NCBI GenBank assembly: GCA_002291925.1
Contig: DBAY01000029.1
Location: 1 to 63,757, forward strand
Source of the DNA: Alphaproteobacteria bacterium UBA998
GTDB lineage: Bacteria; Pseudomonadota; Alphaproteobacteria; Rickettsiales; UBA998
DNA length: 63,757 nucleotides
Reading direction: 5' to 3'
Shown here: piece by piece, positions 43,065-51,134 of the stretch
Layout of the letters: the number at the start of each line of letters is the position of its first letter
How positions within the stretch are numbered: position 1 is the stretch's first letter
Position numbers and translations under genes: made by a program
The notes under the pieces: model-generated
What the model saw: the letters and a program-made list of their open reading frames with translations, nothing else
Databases searched by the model: none
Told to the model about the DNA's origin: nothing

Positions 43065-44399
43065 TTATTTCACGAAATGCAGGACGGAATCCTGATCGAG
43101 GACATAAAGCCCGCCATCGGCGAAGGCGGGGGAGGCGGTGACACCGGCAACGAAATCACGCCGGTCGATCACTTTTCCATCCTTCGGATCGACCAGGATG
43201 GCAAAGCCCGCCGGATCGATGACGAGCAGCTGCCCGTTGACGAGGTAAGGGCCATGCAGGGGAAGGGGGGCTTCGTCCTCGTCCTGCTCTTCGGCTTCGA
43301 GGCGCGTCGTCCATTTTACCTCGCCCCCGCGCGTGGAGAGCGCCGTGAGGCGGCGATCCGCGCCGAGCATGAACAGGAAATCCGGGGTCACCCACGGCGT
43401 CTGGCTGGAGGCGAGTTTCTGCTCCCACACGCGCAGGCCGGTTCGCAGATCGAGCGCGGCGAGCAGTCCGTTGGTGCTGACGCCGTACACATAGCCGCCC
43501 GCGATGACCGGGTCGCCGCTGATGCCGGTGAAACTGTCCGAGGCGCGGGTGCGCGTGGGCAGCAGCAGGGATTCGTTCCAGACCGGCTCGCCGTTGCGGC
43601 GCGAGAGGGCGTAGAGCTCGCCGGAATTGTATGCCACAATAATGAGCGGCCCGGCGGCGGCGGGCAGGCTGCTGCCGAGCATGCTGGCGGCCTCGCTGAT
43701 GCCGCGATGCTGCCAGCGGATGCCGCCATCCGCCGCGGTGAGGGCAAAGAGCTGGCTGTCCACGGTGGAGATCAGCAGCATGTCCTCGAACAAGCGCGGC
43801 GCGGCGCGCACGGGGCTGTGCAGTTCGCGCATCCAGATGGTTTTGCCGGTGGCGGCGCTGATGGCGGCGACGCGGCCTTCGGGGGTCACGGCGTAAAGCA
43901 TCTCGCCCTGGGTGGCGAGGCCGCCGCCATAGCCCTCTTCTTCCATCAGCAGGCTGTCATTGCTCCACAGCACATCCGAGGGGCGGGTGCGTACATGGGC
44001 GCTGACCTCGCCGTCGCCGTCCATGGCGAACACCGCCGTCGCGCCGACCACCGGGGCGGCCATCAACGCGCCGGGCCAGGCATGGCCGCTGCCGGCGCTG
44101 CCGCTGTCACGCTCTTCCGCCAGGGTGGCGGTGACGTTGGGGAAATAATGGGTGGCCGTGGCCCCCGTCTGCGGCCAGACATTTGGGGCGACCGCGTCGG
44201 GGAGGGTGACGTCGGCATCTTTCAGGCTCTCGCTCGGCGCCAGCCCTTTCTCTTCGGCCAGCACGCTGATGCGCTCGCCGCTGAGCAGCGACTCCTCCTT
44301 TTCCTCGTCATCGCTGAACCAGCCCGTAACCGTGCTGCATCCGCCGAGGCTGAGGAGCCCGGCCAGCAAGAGCAGGCGCATGCAGAGGGCGGAGCGCAT
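43065..44399 (-). CDS. bamB: BamB-like outer-membrane assembly lipoprotein
   Basis: BamB is a beta-propeller partner of the BAM complex that inserts outer-membrane proteins. The 444-residue protein has a lipobox LLSLGGC (lipid Cys21) and multiple PQQ-like blades, for example LYAVTPEGRVAAISAATGKTIW, GELYALSRRNGEPVWN and LLAALDLRTGLRVWE. It is one nt before der, and its ATG overlaps the TPR stop by one base (TGATG), so the three genes are coupled. Confidence 0.9.
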   Translation of the reverse strand: MRSALCMRLLLLAGLLSLGGCSTVTGWFSDDEEKEESLLSGERISVLAEEKGLAPSESLKDADVTLPDAVAPNVWPQTGATATHYFPNVTATLAEERDSGSAGSGHAWPGALMAAPVVGATAVFAMDGDGEVSAHVRTRPSDVLWSNDSLLMEEEGYGGGLATQGEMLYAVTPEGRVAAISAATGKTIWMRELHSPVRAAPRLFEDMLLISTVDSQLFALTAADGGIRWQHRGISEAASMLGSSLPAAAGPLIIVAYNSGELYALSRRNGEPVWNESLLLPTRTRASDSFTGISGDPVIAGGYVYGVSTNGLLAALDLRTGLRVWEQKLASSQTPWVTPDFLFMLGADRRLTALSTRGGEVKWTTRLEAEEQDEDEAPLPLHGPYLVNGQLLVIDPAGFAILVDPKDGKVIDRRDFVAGVTASPAFADGGLYVLDQDSVLHFVK

Positions 44400-45040
44400 C
44401 AGGGAGCGGTTTCGTCCGGTGCCACCGCACCCGCGAGCACGGTGCCAAGCAGCAGGCGCGCGCGGGCCTTCAAGGTCGGGGGTGTGCCCGCTTCCTCGGC
44501 CACCTGGCGGTAATGCCCGGCGGCGTCCTTCGTCTTGCCCGCGTCGAGATCGGCGAAACCGAGCATTTCATGGCCGGTGAGGGCAAAGGGGCCGCGCAGG
44601 GCCTCCTGCTCATGGGCTGCGACGTCGTCCGCCAGCAGATGGGCGAAATGGTGGTAGGGGTCCTGCGCCGCCGTGTCGCGGGTAAGCGGCTCGAGATAGG
44701 CGGCGGCCTTTTCCTTGTTCTCGCGCTCGGCCAGCTGCGCCGCCCACAGCCGAGCCAGCGGCGAGAGGGTGGAATGATCCTCCGCGATGACGGTGTCGAG
44801 CTGCGCCAGCGCGTCATCGGTATGGCCGGCCTGTGCCTTCTGCCGTGCTTCCAGCATCTGCGCCGTCAGGCCCTCGGCCCGCGTGTTCTGCCAGGACTGC
44901 CAGCCGACAATCGCGATGGTGCCAAGCAGGATGAGGCCGGTGACGGTGATGATGTAACTGCCCACCGCGCGCCAGAGATTACGCATTTTCTCGCGGCGGT
45001 AATCTTCGTCGATTTCAGCGAGTAACGGGTCAAGGGCCAT
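44399..45040 (-). CDS. TPR-type membrane protein (YfgM-like)
   Basis: The 213-residue protein has a charged N-terminus (LAEIDEDYRREKMRNLWRAVG), one membrane helix (about residues 30-48) and a periplasmic tail with TPR-like helices (ARLWAAQLAERENKEKAAAYL; FADLDAGKTKDAAGHYRQVA). It resembles the YfgM family, which in E. coli associates with SecYEG and sits next to bamB and der, as here. No clear ribosome site precedes the ATG; a perfect hairpin fills the space before it. Confidence 0.82.
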   Translation of the reverse strand: MALDPLLAEIDEDYRREKMRNLWRAVGSYIITVTGLILLGTIAIVGWQSWQNTRAEGLTAQMLEARQKAQAGHTDDALAQLDTVIAEDHSTLSPLARLWAAQLAERENKEKAAAYLEPLTRDTAAQDPYHHFAHLLADDVAAHEQEALRGPFALTGHEMLGFADLDAGKTKDAAGHYRQVAEEAGTPPTLKARARLLLGTVLAGAVAPDETAP

Positions 45041-45041
45041 A

Positions 45042-45124
45042 GGGAATGATGGAATGTTGGAATATTGGAACGTTGGAACCTCTATAGCCTACCTTTTCCA
45101 ACATTCCAACATTCCATCATTCCC
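45042..45124. repeat. 22-bp perfect hairpin between guaA and the TPR gene
   Basis: The arms 45042-45063 and 45103-45124 are perfectly inverted, beginning GGGAATGATGGAATGTTGG. The units are short GGAATGTT/GGAATATT repeats. The right arm overlaps the final guaA codons and stop, and the left arm begins one base upstream of the TPR ATG. Confidence 0.85.
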
Positions 45125-46673
45125 ACTCAATCGTGCCGGGCGGTTTGGAGGTGATGTCATAGACCACCCGGTTGATGCCGCGTACCTCGTTGATGATGCG
45201 GTTGGCGACGCGGCTGAGGAAGCTATGGTCGAAGTGGTAGTAATCCGCCGTCATGCCGTCCGTGGAGGTGACGGCGCGGATGGCGCAGACATGCTCATAG
45301 GTACGCGCATCGCCCATCACGCCGACCGTCTTTACCGGCAGCAGTACCGCGAAGGCCTGCCAGATGGCGGCATACAGGCCCGCGTTCCTGATTTCCTCGA
45401 TATAGATGGCATCCGCCGCGCGCAGAATATCCAGCTTCTCGCGCGTAATCTCGCCGGGCACGCGGATGGCGAGGCCGGGGCCGGGGAAGGGGTGGCGCCA
45501 TACCATCGCTTCCGGCATGCCGAGCTCAATGCCGAGCGCGCGCACCTCGTCCTTGAACAATTCGCGCACCGGCTCGACCAGCTGCATGTTCATGCGTGCC
45601 GGAAGCCCGCCGACATTATGGTGGGACTTGATGGTAGCCGACGGGCCGCCATGGAAGGAAACGGACTCGATGACGTCCGGGTAGAGCGTGCCTTGCGCGA
45701 GGAAATCCGCGCCGCCGACTTTCTTCGCTTCTTCCTCGAACACGTCGATGAAGGTCTTGCCGATGGTCTTGCGCTTCACCTCTGGGTCAGTGACGCCCTC
45801 CAGCAGGCCGAGAAACCGCGTGGAGGCATCGACGGAAATCAGCGGGATGTTGAAATGGCCGCGGAACAGGTCATCCACCTGTTTTGCCTCGTCCTTGCGC
45901 AGCATGCCGGTATCGACGAAGATGCAGGTGAGCTGCTCGCCGATGGCCTCGTGCAGCAGCGCCGCGACGACGGAGGAATCCACCCCGCCCGAGACGGCGC
46001 ACAGCACGCGCTTATCGCCTACCTGCGCCCGCACTTTGGCGATGGCTTCTTCCTTGAAGCTCGCCATGTTCCAGCCGCCACGACAGCCTGCGACGCGGTG
46101 GGTAAAATTTTCGATTAGTTTTTCGCCGTCCGGCGTGTGCACGACTTCCGGGTGGAACTGCACGGCATAGAGGCGTTTCTCTTCGTGCGCAATGGCGGCG
46201 TAGGGCGCGCCGTCGGTGCGGGCGATGACGCGGAAGCCCTCGGGGAGCGCCTCGACGCGGTCGCCATGGCTCATCCACACCTGGTGCGATTCGCCGCGCT
46301 GCCAGACGCCCTCGGTCAGCGGGCATTCATCGACCACCTCCACGTAGGCGCGGCCGAATTCGCGTGTATCGCCTTTCGCCACGCGGCCGCCGAGCGACTG
46401 GCACATCAGCTGCTCGCCATAGCAGATGCCGAGGATGGGCAGGCCCAGTTCGAACAGGGCGGGGTCGACGGTCGGCGATTCGGCGTCCGTCACCGAGGCG
46501 GGGCCGCCGGAGAGGATGACCGCCTTGGGCGCACGGGCACGGATGTCTTCGGCGCTGAGGCGTGGCGGCACAACCTCGCTGAACACGCCCGCCTCACGCA
46601 CGCGGCGCGCAATCAGCTGCGTGACCTGGCTGCCGAGATCAATGATGAGGATATGTTCCGCGTACCCACTCAT
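45117..46673 (-). CDS. guaA: GMP synthase (glutamine-hydrolysing)
   Basis: GuaA aminates XMP to GMP using glutamine. I chose the ATG of MSGYAEHILIIDLGSQ; a frame extending 6 codons upstream is also open. The 518-residue product has the class I amidotransferase (Cys in LGICYGEQLM, His-Glu in FHPEVVHT), the ATP-PPase motif SGGVDSSVVAALL and the C-terminal dimerization domain ending PPGTIEWE. Confidence 0.97.
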   Translation of the reverse strand: MSGYAEHILIIDLGSQVTQLIARRVREAGVFSEVVPPRLSAEDIRARAPKAVILSGGPASVTDAESPTVDPALFELGLPILGICYGEQLMCQSLGGRVAKGDTREFGRAYVEVVDECPLTEGVWQRGESHQVWMSHGDRVEALPEGFRVIARTDGAPYAAIAHEEKRLYAVQFHPEVVHTPDGEKLIENFTHRVAGCRGGWNMASFKEEAIAKVRAQVGDKRVLCAVSGGVDSSVVAALLHEAIGEQLTCIFVDTGMLRKDEAKQVDDLFRGHFNIPLISVDASTRFLGLLEGVTDPEVKRKTIGKTFIDVFEEEAKKVGGADFLAQGTLYPDVIESVSFHGGPSATIKSHHNVGGLPARMNMQLVEPVRELFKDEVRALGIELGMPEAMVWRHPFPGPGLAIRVPGEITREKLDILRAADAIYIEEIRNAGLYAAIWQAFAVLLPVKTVGVMGDARTYEHVCAIRAVTSTDGMTADYYHFDHSFLSRVANRIINEVRGINRVVYDITSKPPGTIEWE

Positions 46674-46834
46674 GGGGGCGATGTAGCGCAATCGCCGGGG
46701 GTTGGCAAATCCTTTCCCCCATTCGGGCCGTTCGTTGATAGGCCGTCTATTTTCCCGGCCCGTGCGTCACATATCGCCCTAAACCGCCGGATGCTTTGAT
46801 GAGGCCATATCAACCACTCCTTTCTTTTCCCTCT

Positions 46835-47926
46835 ATGGACATTGCCCTGCTTGCCCCGCTGGCCCATCCGGTCAGCGAACCCTACGCCACGGTCACCCAG
46901 ATGCATCTGCAGCTGCTAGCGCGCGGCCTGCAATCGCGCGGCCACCGTGTGCGCCTTGTCGCCCCGGAAGGGTCGCGCACCGAGGCGGAACTGCTGACCT
47001 ACCCAGCCGGGGAGCTTCAGGAAAATAGCGGGGACGAGGCCACGCAAGCCTTCTGGCGCGAGCAGTTCGCCTATACCGCCGCGCTGGGCGCGCTGGCACA
47101 GGACCCGCCGGAGCTGCTCCATAGCCACGCCGCGCATCCGTTGCCGCTGGCGATGGCGTCCCTGCTTGGCTGGCCGCAGGTGGTGACGCTGCACGCTGCC
47201 CCGCAGGGGCCGTTCCTCACCGCCGTGCGCACCCAGCGCGCGCCGCGCAGCCCGATCAAATACGCCGCGCTCTCGGCCACGCAGGCGCGGCGCTGGCGGC
47301 CGCATGTGCGCCAGTGCTCCATCCTCACGCCGGGCCTTGATCTGGGGCAGTGGCAGTACAGTGCCGAAGCCGCGCCGGATACGGTCTTCTGGTACGGGCG
47401 TCTACACCGCTGCTGCGGCGCGCTGCAGGCCATCGAGGCGGCGCACCAGGCGGGTATGCACATCCGACTCGCCGGGAAGGCACAGCGCCAAAGCTATGTG
47501 AAACAGGAAATCCTGCCGCGCCTGCGGGAGGGCGATGCCTATCTTGGCGTGCTGGCGCCGGAGCAGCTCGCGACCGAGCTGGGGCAGGCGGCCGTGCTGG
47601 CCTACACGCCGCGCGGCGAGGAGGCGACGGCGCTCGGCGCGGCGCGGGCGCTGGCCTGCGGCACGCCGGTGGCCGCGTTCCATAGCCCGGCAGCGGCGGA
47701 GCTGATTACCGCCGAATCCGGGTGCCTGGCGCCGCCGGGCGATGCCGCCTCGCTGGCCGCGGCCATGGAAATCGCGCGTGTGTTCTCCCGCGAGGATTGC
47801 CGCCGCCGCGCCGTGGCCTATTGCGACCCGGCACGCATGATTCTGCAGCATGAAGCGCTTTATCGCCGGGCTCTCAGCGACCACACGCCGGACCCGTCAC
47901 GCTACATGGAGCATATCGCCGCCTAG
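46835..47926 (+). CDS. Glycosyltransferase, GT4-like
   Basis: The start is the ATG of MDIALLAPLAHPVSEPYATV. The 363-residue protein looks like a GT-B retaining glycosyltransferase: an N-terminal domain with LHSHAAHPL and VVTLHA, then a second domain with WYGRLHRCCGALQAIEAA (a diverged G-R-x-x-xKG site) and the donor-site block EATALGAARALACGTPVAAF. Acceptor and donor are unknown. Its stop overlaps the convergent ybdD-like gene by 4 nt. Confidence 0.8.
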   Translation: MDIALLAPLAHPVSEPYATVTQMHLQLLARGLQSRGHRVRLVAPEGSRTEAELLTYPAGELQENSGDEATQAFWREQFAYTAALGALAQDPPELLHSHAAHPLPLAMASLLGWPQVVTLHAAPQGPFLTAVRTQRAPRSPIKYAALSATQARRWRPHVRQCSILTPGLDLGQWQYSAEAAPDTVFWYGRLHRCCGALQAIEAAHQAGMHIRLAGKAQRQSYVKQEILPRLREGDAYLGVLAPEQLATELGQAAVLAYTPRGEEATALGAARALACGTPVAAFHSPAAAELITAESGCLAPPGDAASLAAAMEIARVFSREDCRRRAVAYCDPARMILQHEALYRRALSDHTPDPSRYMEHIAA

Positions 47927-48114
47927 CAGCAGCGGCGGATGGTGTTCCACTGCCGGTCCTGCTCGCGCCGGAACCAGTCGGCGCGGGAGAGGGGGGATGC
48001 TTCCGGGTGATGGGCGCGGTGATGGGCGAGGTAGCGTTGGTAGCCTGCGCCGCCGTTCAGTTCCGACAGCCAAAGGCGGCACAGGATACGAAGCGTGCGG
48101 AGCGTTGTTTTCAT
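47923..48114 (-). CDS. YbdD/YjiX family small protein
   Basis: The 63-residue protein shows the YbdD/YjiX (DUF466) hallmarks: WLSELNGGAGYQRYLAHHRAHHP and RADWFRREQDRQWN. In enterobacteria the gene follows cstA and its product is linked to CstA-type pyruvate or peptide uptake. Here it lies downstream of cstA on the same strand with a palindrome between. No strong ribosome site is seen; a TTG at 48132 is an alternative start. Confidence 0.85.
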   Translation of the reverse strand: MKTTLRTLRILCRLWLSELNGGAGYQRYLAHHRAHHPEASPLSRADWFRREQDRQWNTIRRCC

Positions 48115-48134
48115 GCAAATCTTTTTAAGCAATT

Positions 48135-48217
48135 GTCATTCCTGCGAAGGCTGGAATCCAGAGGCTATATCGCGCCGGACGGCGCTTTGGCTGGATTCCC
48201 GCCTGCGCGGGAATGAC
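48135..48217. repeat. Dispersed palindrome between cstA and ybdD-like gene
   Basis: GTCATTCCTGCGAAGGCTGG at the left and GCGCGGGAATGAC at the right, with inner TGGAATCCAG and CTGGATTCC arms. It matches the 18059-18189 subfamily and separates two genes that normally function together. Confidence 0.8.
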
Positions 48218-48226
48218 ATGGTATTC

Positions 48227-50320
48227 CTAATGCGCAAAGCTGGCGGCTCCGGCGCTGATCATTTCCGGCGTCAGCTTCGTGGCTTCATAGGCGGCCTCGG
48301 CGCTCGGGCGCTGGCGGCGGCCGGTGAGGTGCTGCCAGCACACATAGGCGAGGTTGAGCGCCACGATCCACAGCACGGCGAGGAACACCAGCGAGAGGAT
48401 GCCCACCAGATTCTGGTTGAAGGCCATCGTCTCGGCGAGCGCGGCCTGATCGGTCGAGAGCGTGCCGGAGGCGAGCTTGGTCTGCCAATCTACTGCTCCG
48501 GCGAAGAAGCCGATTTTCGAGTTGGCGCTAAAAGCTTTTTCCAGCGAGGCCGCCGTGGTGACGACCATCAAGGCCGCCAGCGGCACCAGCGTGACGAACA
48601 AATATTTCGCCTTGCCCGATTTCACCAGCACCAGCGTGACGCAGCAAAGCGCAATGGCGGCGAGCATCTGGTTCGCCATGCCGAACAGCGGCCAGAGGAT
48701 GTTGACGCCGCCATTGGGATCGACCACGCCGACATAGAGGAAATACCCCCAGCCGCCGACCATGATGGCGCTGGCGAGCAGCACGGAGGGCGTCCATGAG
48801 GTGCGGCCGAGCGGCGCATAGAAATTGCCGAGCATATCCTGGATCATGAAGCGGCCGACGCGGGTGCCGGCATCGAGCGTGGTGAGGATGAACACCGCCT
48901 CGAACATGATGGCGAAATGGTACCAGACGGCGAGCAGGCTGTCGCCGAAGGCCGAGCCGAAAATGCTCGCCATGCCGACCGCCAGCGAGGGCGCGCCGCC
49001 GGTGCGTGCGAGCAGCGAGGTTTCGCCCATCTGGCGGGCGAGTGTTTCCATCTGCTCCACCGTGACAGGGAAGCCCCAGCCGGAAATGGTGGCCACCGCC
49101 TGCTGCGCCGTCTCGCCGACGATGGCGGCGGGGGAGTTGATGGCGAAAAACACGCCGGGGTCGAGCACGCAGGCGGCGATCATCGCCATGATGGCGACGA
49201 AACTCTCCAGCGCCATGGAGCCATAGCCGACGAAGGGAATATCCCGTTCATTGGCAATCAGTTTCGGCGTGGTGCCAGAGGCAATCAACGAGTGGAAGCC
49301 GGAGATGGCCCCGCAGGCGATGGTGATGAACACGAAGGGGAAGATGGTGCCGCTGAAGATGGGCCCGGTGCCGTCGATGAACTGGGTGAAGGCGGGCATC
49401 TTCAGCATGGGCTGCAGGATGATGATGGCCAGCGCCAGCAGGAAGATAGTGCCGAGCTTCAGGAAGGTGGAGATGCAGCCGCGCGGGGCCAGCAGCAGCC
49501 ACACAGGAAGCACCGAGGCGGCGAAGCCATAGCCCATGATGGCAAAGGCGATGGTGAGGCCGTCATGGTCGAACCAGCGGCTGAACATGGGGCTGTGATG
49601 CACCCATTCGCCTGCCCACACGGCGAGCAGCGACAGCCCGATGCCGATGGCGCTCGCCTCCAGCACGCGGCCGGGGCGGATATGGCGCATATAGACGCCG
49701 ACCAGCATGGCGATGGGAATGGTGGCGGCCACCGTGAAGGTGCCCCACGGGCTGTGCTTCATCGCTTTCACCACGACAAGCCCCAAAACGGAGACGATAA
49801 TCACCATGATGGCCAGCGTGCCGAGCTGCGCCGCTGCGCCGCCGATAGGGCCCATTTCCTCGCGGATGATCTGGCCGAGTGATTTGCCATTGCGGCGGGT
49901 AGAGGTGAAGAGCATGGTCATGTCCTGCACGCAGCCGCCGATGACCGCGCCGACGATGATCCAGATCGTGCCCGGCAGGTAGCCGAACTGCGCGGCAAGC
50001 GTGGGGCCGATCAGCGGGCCGGGGCCGGCGATGGCGGAAAAATGGCTGCCAAAGACGATCCAGCGGTGGGTGGGGACGAAGTCATGGCCGTCATTCAGCC
50101 GCTCGGCGGCGGTGGCGCGGGTATCGTCGATGGTCAAGACCTTGGCGGCAATCCATGACGCATAAAAACGGTAGGCGACAAGGTAGGTGCAGACCGACGC
50201 AACGATGAACCAGAGGGAGGAGATTTCCTCGCCGCGATGCAGGGCGAGACCGCCGAGCGCTCCGCCGCCCAGCAAGGCGATGGCACACCAGACGAGGACG
50301 GAAACCATGTTGCGCTGCAC
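48227..50320 (-). CDS. cstA: CstA carbon-starvation transporter
   Basis: CstA is an inner-membrane transporter for pyruvate and some peptides, induced by starvation in E. coli. The start is a GTG at 50320, 7 nt after AAGGAG. The 697-residue protein has about 16-18 membrane segments and the family motifs FAAIAGPGPLIGPTLAAQFG (as HFSAIAGPGPLIGPTLAAQF) and TIACGAISGFHSLIASGTTPK in sections. Confidence 0.96.
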   Translation of the reverse strand: MQRNMVSVLVWCAIALLGGGALGGLALHRGEEISSLWFIVASVCTYLVAYRFYASWIAAKVLTIDDTRATAAERLNDGHDFVPTHRWIVFGSHFSAIAGPGPLIGPTLAAQFGYLPGTIWIIVGAVIGGCVQDMTMLFTSTRRNGKSLGQIIREEMGPIGGAAAQLGTLAIMVIIVSVLGLVVVKAMKHSPWGTFTVAATIPIAMLVGVYMRHIRPGRVLEASAIGIGLSLLAVWAGEWVHHSPMFSRWFDHDGLTIAFAIMGYGFAASVLPVWLLLAPRGCISTFLKLGTIFLLALAIIILQPMLKMPAFTQFIDGTGPIFSGTIFPFVFITIACGAISGFHSLIASGTTPKLIANERDIPFVGYGSMALESFVAIMAMIAACVLDPGVFFAINSPAAIVGETAQQAVATISGWGFPVTVEQMETLARQMGETSLLARTGGAPSLAVGMASIFGSAFGDSLLAVWYHFAIMFEAVFILTTLDAGTRVGRFMIQDMLGNFYAPLGRTSWTPSVLLASAIMVGGWGYFLYVGVVDPNGGVNILWPLFGMANQMLAAIALCCVTLVLVKSGKAKYLFVTLVPLAALMVVTTAASLEKAFSANSKIGFFAGAVDWQTKLASGTLSTDQAALAETMAFNQNLVGILSLVFLAVLWIVALNLAYVCWQHLTGRRQRPSAEAAYEATKLTPEMISAGAASFAH

Positions 50321-50416
50321 AAGAAATCTCCTTATGTTTCAAGGTGCGAAAAGATAGCCGCTCGTTTCCGTGCTGGCAAAAAATTTGTTGAGCGAAAGGC
50401 TAAGGTATTGGCGCGC

Positions 50417-50931
50417 ATGGCCTCCCCCTTCACCGTTCTCATCCTCTGCACTGGGAATTCCTGCCGGTCCATCATGGCGGAGGCGCTTTTGCGCCACCTC
50501 GCCGGGCCGCGCCTGCGCGTGCTGAGCGCGGGCAGCCACCCCAAGGGCGAGGTCGATGTGGGCGCGCTGGCGGCTTTAGCGCGCCATGGGGTGTCGACGG
50601 AGGGGTTTGCACAGCAAATCTTGGGATATTTTTAAGGAGGAACCGGTGAACCTCGTCGTTACGGTCTGTGATCAGGCCGCCGGGGAAGCCTGTCCGTGGT
50701 TTCCGGGCCAGCGGGCCAAGGCACATCTCGGCATGCGCGATCCCTCGCGGGCACAGGGAAATCCCGAAGAAATCATCACCGCCTATGAAGCGGCATTTAC
50801 ACTCCTGCATGCGCGCCTCAGCGCGTTGCTGGTGCTGGAGCTTGAAAAAAATGGAGGCAAAAACGCTGCAAGAGCGAATTTCTGCCATTGCGCTGGCCTA
50901 TCCCGAAGAAAGCCATTCCCAAACAAGGTAA
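50417..50931 (+). pseudogene. Low-molecular-weight phosphatase / ArsC-like gene, two frameshifts
   Basis: The N-terminal half reads LILCTGNSCRSIMAEALLRH, the P-loop of low-molecular-weight phosphatases and thioredoxin-type arsenate reductases, but its frame stops at 50635. The family pattern continues in another frame (SKSWDIF, LVVTVCDQAAGEACPWFPG). Removing one G from the GGGG run near 50602-50605 joins them. A second slip in the A7 run at 50843-50849 is needed to reach the natural ending MEAKTLQERISAIALAYP. It is either a decayed gene or an assembly error at two homopolymers. Relatives often lie near infA in alphaproteobacteria. Confidence 0.8.
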
Positions 50932-50950
50932 AGGGGCGTAAAAGGGCCCC

Positions 50951-51124
50951 ATGAATATCGGTTTTGGTGAACTCGTCGTCATCCTGCTCATCGTCCTACT
51001 CATGTTTGGCGCAGGCCGCCTGCCGCGCGTGATGGGCGACATCGGCAAGGGCATGCGCGCCCTGCGTGAGGGGCTGAAGGACGAGGATACAGCCTCGCCG
51101 CCCGCCGAGAAAAAACCGGACTGA
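50951..51124 (+). CDS. tatA: Sec-independent translocase subunit TatA/TatE
   Basis: The 57-residue product has one N-terminal membrane helix (ELVVILLIVLLMFGAGRLP) followed by an amphipathic helix (GDIGKGMRALREGLKD) and an acidic-polar tail, the classic TatA layout. The FG hinge is present as MFGAGRLP. TatA pores export folded proteins with twin-arginine signals. tatB and tatC are not in the window. The permease starts 10 nt after it. Confidence 0.9.
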   Translation: MNIGFGELVVILLIVLLMFGAGRLPRVMGDIGKGMRALREGLKDEDTASPPAEKKPD

Positions 51125-51134
51125 CCGCCAGCCC

